The notes under the pieces were generated by a model. The model saw nothing but the letters and a program-made list of their open reading frames with translations. It was not told the DNA's origin and ran no database searches. 37,432 bases of DNA. Origin: Dissophora ornata. Lineage: Eukaryota; Mortierellomycota; Mortierellomycetes; Mortierellales; Mortierellaceae. The position numbers were made by a program, and so were the translations under genes. Where the stretch lies: assembly GCA_025201705.1 (NCBI GenBank), contig MU616613.1, positions 44,798 to 82,229 of the forward strand. The letters are read 5' to 3'. Of the stretch, positions 34,581 through 37,432 are shown in pieces; the stretch's first letter is position 1, and each line of letters opens with the position of its first letter.

Positions 34581-35055
34581 CTACAAAAGCTGCAGCGCAA
34601 CGGCGATCGTGATCGTAAATAACAAGTTCGGACTGCGTTGATGGCGTGAAGAGCTATCGGAACCAAAGTCCAGCTGCGTAGATCCATGCAAAGATACCAT
34701 ACCGTAGTCATTAGCCGCGCCAGCACCCTTGTTGGTGACTGAACTTCCCCCTTCTCCACCTCCTGTTATAGGCGTCGGCGGCCGCGCGGATCTGGGTGGA
34801 AACTCGATTTTGTCGGGTGATCCGCCTGCAGGAGCAGGCGCCATAGGTGATTCACGTCCTGGCTCTTGGGATGCTTTGCCTTTAGCGTGGTGGTGCTTGT
34901 GTTTGTGGTGTTTTTTCTTTTTGTTGCCCACTTTGCCCGGGATCTCATGCCGGAGGATATCATTGTAGTCCTCGTTATCCGTATTGTCCTTGTTGTGTTT
35001 ATCATCACGGCCGCTACTTTCGCCCTCACCGTCACTTTCGCCCTCACCGTCACTT

Positions 35056-35115
<60 letters not shown>

Positions 35116-36943
35116 CCACCGTCATCGTCATCGTTATCGTCATCGTCAACTTCGTCTTCGTCTTTGCTCCGGTCGGCGGCGGCAACAGGATCGAGGCTTT
35201 CATCCTTGCGGTCACCATTTTTGTGGTCCTTTCGGTCGAAATCCTTGAGATCAACATTGTCTTTGTTGATGTCCCTGTCAATAGCTATGGTATCGCTACT
35301 CCCGTCTTCTGCTTCATCCTTCTTGGAGTCCGGGGCAAAGTCGTGATCGTAATCTACTTGTTGCGGCTGTGGTTGCTGACCCTTCCTATGGTCCCGCCCC
35401 TGCTTGAACTTTGAATCCTTCTTGAGAATATCAACGACCTCTGCGCCAAGGGATTCGATGTAAGGAACACTGGGGATACCGCCCGCTGTAGTGCTTTGGA
35501 TCTGCCGCTTTCTATTCTTGCTATGGTCACCCTTCTCTCGCTTTTCGATACTCTCCTTCTCTTCCTGGCTCTTCGCGCTTGCATCCTTGCCCTTGCTTTC
35601 GTTTTCATGCTGATTTTGTTCTTTGTCGTCTTTCTTCTCATCCCTCTGCTGACCCCCATTCTGTTTCTTCGGCCCATCCTTCTTCTCGTTCTTCTTCTGC
35701 TCAGGTTTGATTTTCTTCTCCTTCATCTTTTCTTCCTTAGCCTCCTCCCTATGCTTCTCCAGCTGCTTCTCAAAATCGTCATCCTTGACCTCACTGTTCC
35801 CAATCAACCCCACACTCGGAAAAACATCTGAGGCGGACAGGCCAAAGAAGGCACTGGCGCCTTGGTGTTCCGTATCCGCGATCTGCTGAGGAGTGAGAGG
35901 CGTGCGCTTTTTGGGTAGAGGAATAAGAAGCCCAGAGGTGTCAGTTTCCAGGATAGCGTCGGCAGCGTCGTTATTGATGCTGAGGTCTGAATTTGCTACA
36001 GCACCCTCTCCTTCCATCTGTCCTTGTTCTTGTCTCTGGAGCAGAGTCTGAGCCGTGTTGAGTTGAAGGTTTTCTTCAGGGACAGAATCTGTGGTGTCAA
36101 GTGTTGTGTCTGAGCCTGGAGCTGGGTTTTGAGCCTCGTCAGTGTTTACAGGTAGACCAGAATTTGCGCCTTGGTCGGAAGGGGTGAGCTGCTGTCCTTG
36201 AGGATCGGTATCATCGATACCTGTGACCGTTGCATCGCTAAGAGCTTGCTTCTCGTATTCGGTCTGAATATCCACGAGCCTTGACCGAAGTTTTGAAAAG
36301 GCCGGCGTGCGGAGTGCAGCGATCTTACGGATCAAGATGGGGACTGGAGTTGACGATTTTTTGTTGCTGTAGCCCTTTTTGCCTTTACTCTTTTTATTTT
36401 CCTTCTTGTTTCCCTTGTTCTTCTTACTCTTCTCGGTTGCATCCTCGGGGTTGCTTTGGCTGCCGCGGTGCGCTACAGTGTGCTCTTCCTTTTTATTTTC
36501 CTGCTTCTTGTGATTCTCACCCACAGCTTTGCTAGAGTACTTGCGCGACTTGGCCTTCGCTTTGTGCCTTGAAGACCCCTTGTCATCTTCGATAACCTTG
36601 CCATCCCTGCCCTTATGCTTCCTTTCCCTCTTCTTCTTCTGACTACTGTCGCCTCTCTCTTTCTTTGCCTTCTTTACTTTGTTCGCCTTCGTCGTCTTGT
36701 ATCCTGCAGCCAGTATCACTGAATCTCCCATCTCAGCATCGCCTTCCAATCGTTCTTCTACTTTATTACGGTTCCAGTGCTTGTTGGTATCCAGAACAGA
36801 GTTTTCAACTACAACCACTGCCGTCGTCAGAGTCGATGTAATAGTGGTCGCGGTTGGTGTCGTTGACGATACTGTATCCAGCACTGGCGCCAGTGGCGAT
36901 GCTGAGGCTGTGGCGGCTAGAGAAGCTGGGGTGCTAGTGTTGC
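34581..36943 (-). CDS. highly charged, probably GPI-anchored surface protein (5' exon unresolved)
   Basis: This main exon encodes about 787 residues. It starts at an acceptor (gtccag) with a good branch site (CTAAC about 20 bases upstream) and needs an upstream exon ending in phase 1. The order is: a Ser/Thr/Ala/Pro-rich start like a glycosylated stalk, a Lys-rich segment, a short less-charged stretch with LIRKIAALRTPAFSKLRSRL, a Gln/Asp/Thr-rich part, a second Lys/Glu-rich part, an Asp run of about 20 residues followed by DGEGESDGEGES, a His/Lys patch (KKKKHHKHKHHHAKGK), a Pro/Gly/Ser linker, and a C-terminal hydrophobic tail NLLFTITIAVALQLL after Ser/Gly/Asp residues. The tail and its polar spacer fit a GPI-attachment signal. 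If no signal peptide precedes it, translation could start at ATG 36731 and the tail would be an ordinary membrane anchor. No conserved domain is recognised. Metal or calcium binding is suggested only by composition. Confidence 0.6.
35056..35147 (-). repeat. hexanucleotide GATGAC repeat encoding poly-Asp
   Basis: On the plus strand this reads as TCATCG/TCGTCA units with few interruptions. On the coding strand it alternates GAT and GAC, giving a run of about 20 Asp with isolated Asn and Gly. Alternating synonymous codons show it is an old, hexamer-expanded array. Confidence 0.9.
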
Positions 36944-37196
36944 CTGGACTCCCACGAAACGGGTTAGAAAGAAATCAGACGTCAGTAAGGTGACTGGCAG
37001 GTATATTTGAGAACGCCATGGAGATATACTCGTCAGATAGCAAGGATGGTGACATTGGAACTTGGATGCTTAGTATGAGAGTGATGGTTAATGACCCAGG
37101 ATCAGTCTGCAGTGATGGCATATGGCATTGGGTTGGGAGAAAGAGGAGAAGGGACGAGGGTAGATTCAGATGAAGTGCCGAGAGCGTTAATGAAAC

Positions 37197-37302
37197 CTAT
37201 GCGGACTTGAGATGTCCCCCAGGGAACCCTGTTGGGGGTTGCGGTAATAGCGAAAAAAAGACACAGCGTAACAAGATCGATGAATGGTAGAGCACATATC
37301 AT
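37197..37302 (-). CDS. candidate first exon with secretion signal for the 34581-36943 gene
   Basis: ATG at 37302 begins MICALPFIDLVTLCLFFAITA, a plausible signal peptide, and the frame leaves in phase 1 at 37197. That phase matches the acceptor at 36943 and would give an 822-residue secreted, GPI-anchored protein with a 253-bp intron. The donor (GTTTCA) is weak, which is why confidence is low. Without splicing the frame stops at 37102. Confidence 0.35.
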
Positions 37303-37422
37303 AGAAATTGCCAAACAGGATCTTCACAAAATCCAGTCTAATGAACGCGTACGATACAGGTGCACAACCTGTGAAAGAGGCACCATCTAAAAACGCTCGT
37401 AAAAAAATCACCAGTCAAGAGA

Positions 37423-37432
37423 GGGGGGGGGG
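37423..37432 (+). repeat. G10 homopolymer at the window end
   Basis: The window ends in ten consecutive G after a purine stretch. It may simply be a microsatellite cut by the window edge, or it may mark an assembly break. Confidence 0.6.

Noticed and set aside
34866..35414. Plus-strand frame with a long Val/Ile run that looks like a membrane protein
   Set aside because: It is the complementary reading of the poly-Asp GATGAC array of the minus-strand gene.

Overview
This window is a stretch of fungal nuclear genome. Genes are split by many short GT-AG introns (about 50-470 bp), splice phases close across nearly every junction I checked, and the products are typical fungal housekeeping proteins: a kelch/coiled-coil polarity factor, Dsk2 ubiquilin, a PP2A catalytic subunit, a C2H2 regulator and a YANK-type kinase. 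The left arm carries a Crinkler-like effector family with nuclease-type domains. Such families are abundant in early-diverging Mucoromycota, so my best guess is Mortierellomycotina or a relative. That placement is inference, not proof.

Layout. 1-5.6 kb is gene-poor, decayed accessory DNA. It holds a small foldback element, a pair of direct repeats, one intact Crinkler-like single-exon gene (2731-3936), a relic of the C-terminus of a paralogue (4189-4263), and a broken Crinkler NTPase/nuclease-type gene (4446-5370). From 5.65 to 23.5 kb a run of five minus-strand genes follows: a YANK/STK32-like AGC kinase (5652-8428, 6 exons), a 1931-residue Tea1/Kel1-like protein (9980-16741, 7 exons), Dsk2 (17628-18877), a multi-pass membrane protein fused to a spermidine-synthase-like domain (19415-22100), and an unrecognised small multi-exon gene (22888-23493). 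The plus strand then carries PP2A catalytic subunit (24472-25787), a mitochondrial-type short-chain dehydrogenase related to yeast YMR226C (26243-27674) and a very long C2H2 transcription factor (29364-34419, possibly with a first exon at 28677). The window closes with a minus-strand, highly charged, probably GPI-anchored protein (34581-36943 plus an unresolved 5' exon), which converges tail-to-tail on the transcription factor.

There is no operon-like logic. Tea1/Kel1-type proteins, PP2A and AGC kinases belong to cell-polarity and growth signalling in fungi, but their proximity here is probably chance.

The most unusual items are: (i) a strict 16-fold five-residue repeat with one cysteine per unit inside the zinc-finger factor; (ii) a Crinkler-like nuclease domain whose expected catalytic glutamate reads as lysine, next to decayed paralogues; (iii) a poly-Asp plus His/Lys protein with a GPI-like tail; (iv) a PP2A C-terminus in which the usual regulatory threonine is valine; (v) a membrane protein with a spermidine-synthase fold but altered catalytic motifs. 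Gene models were built by hand from splice signals and reading-frame continuity. No transcript or database evidence was available.
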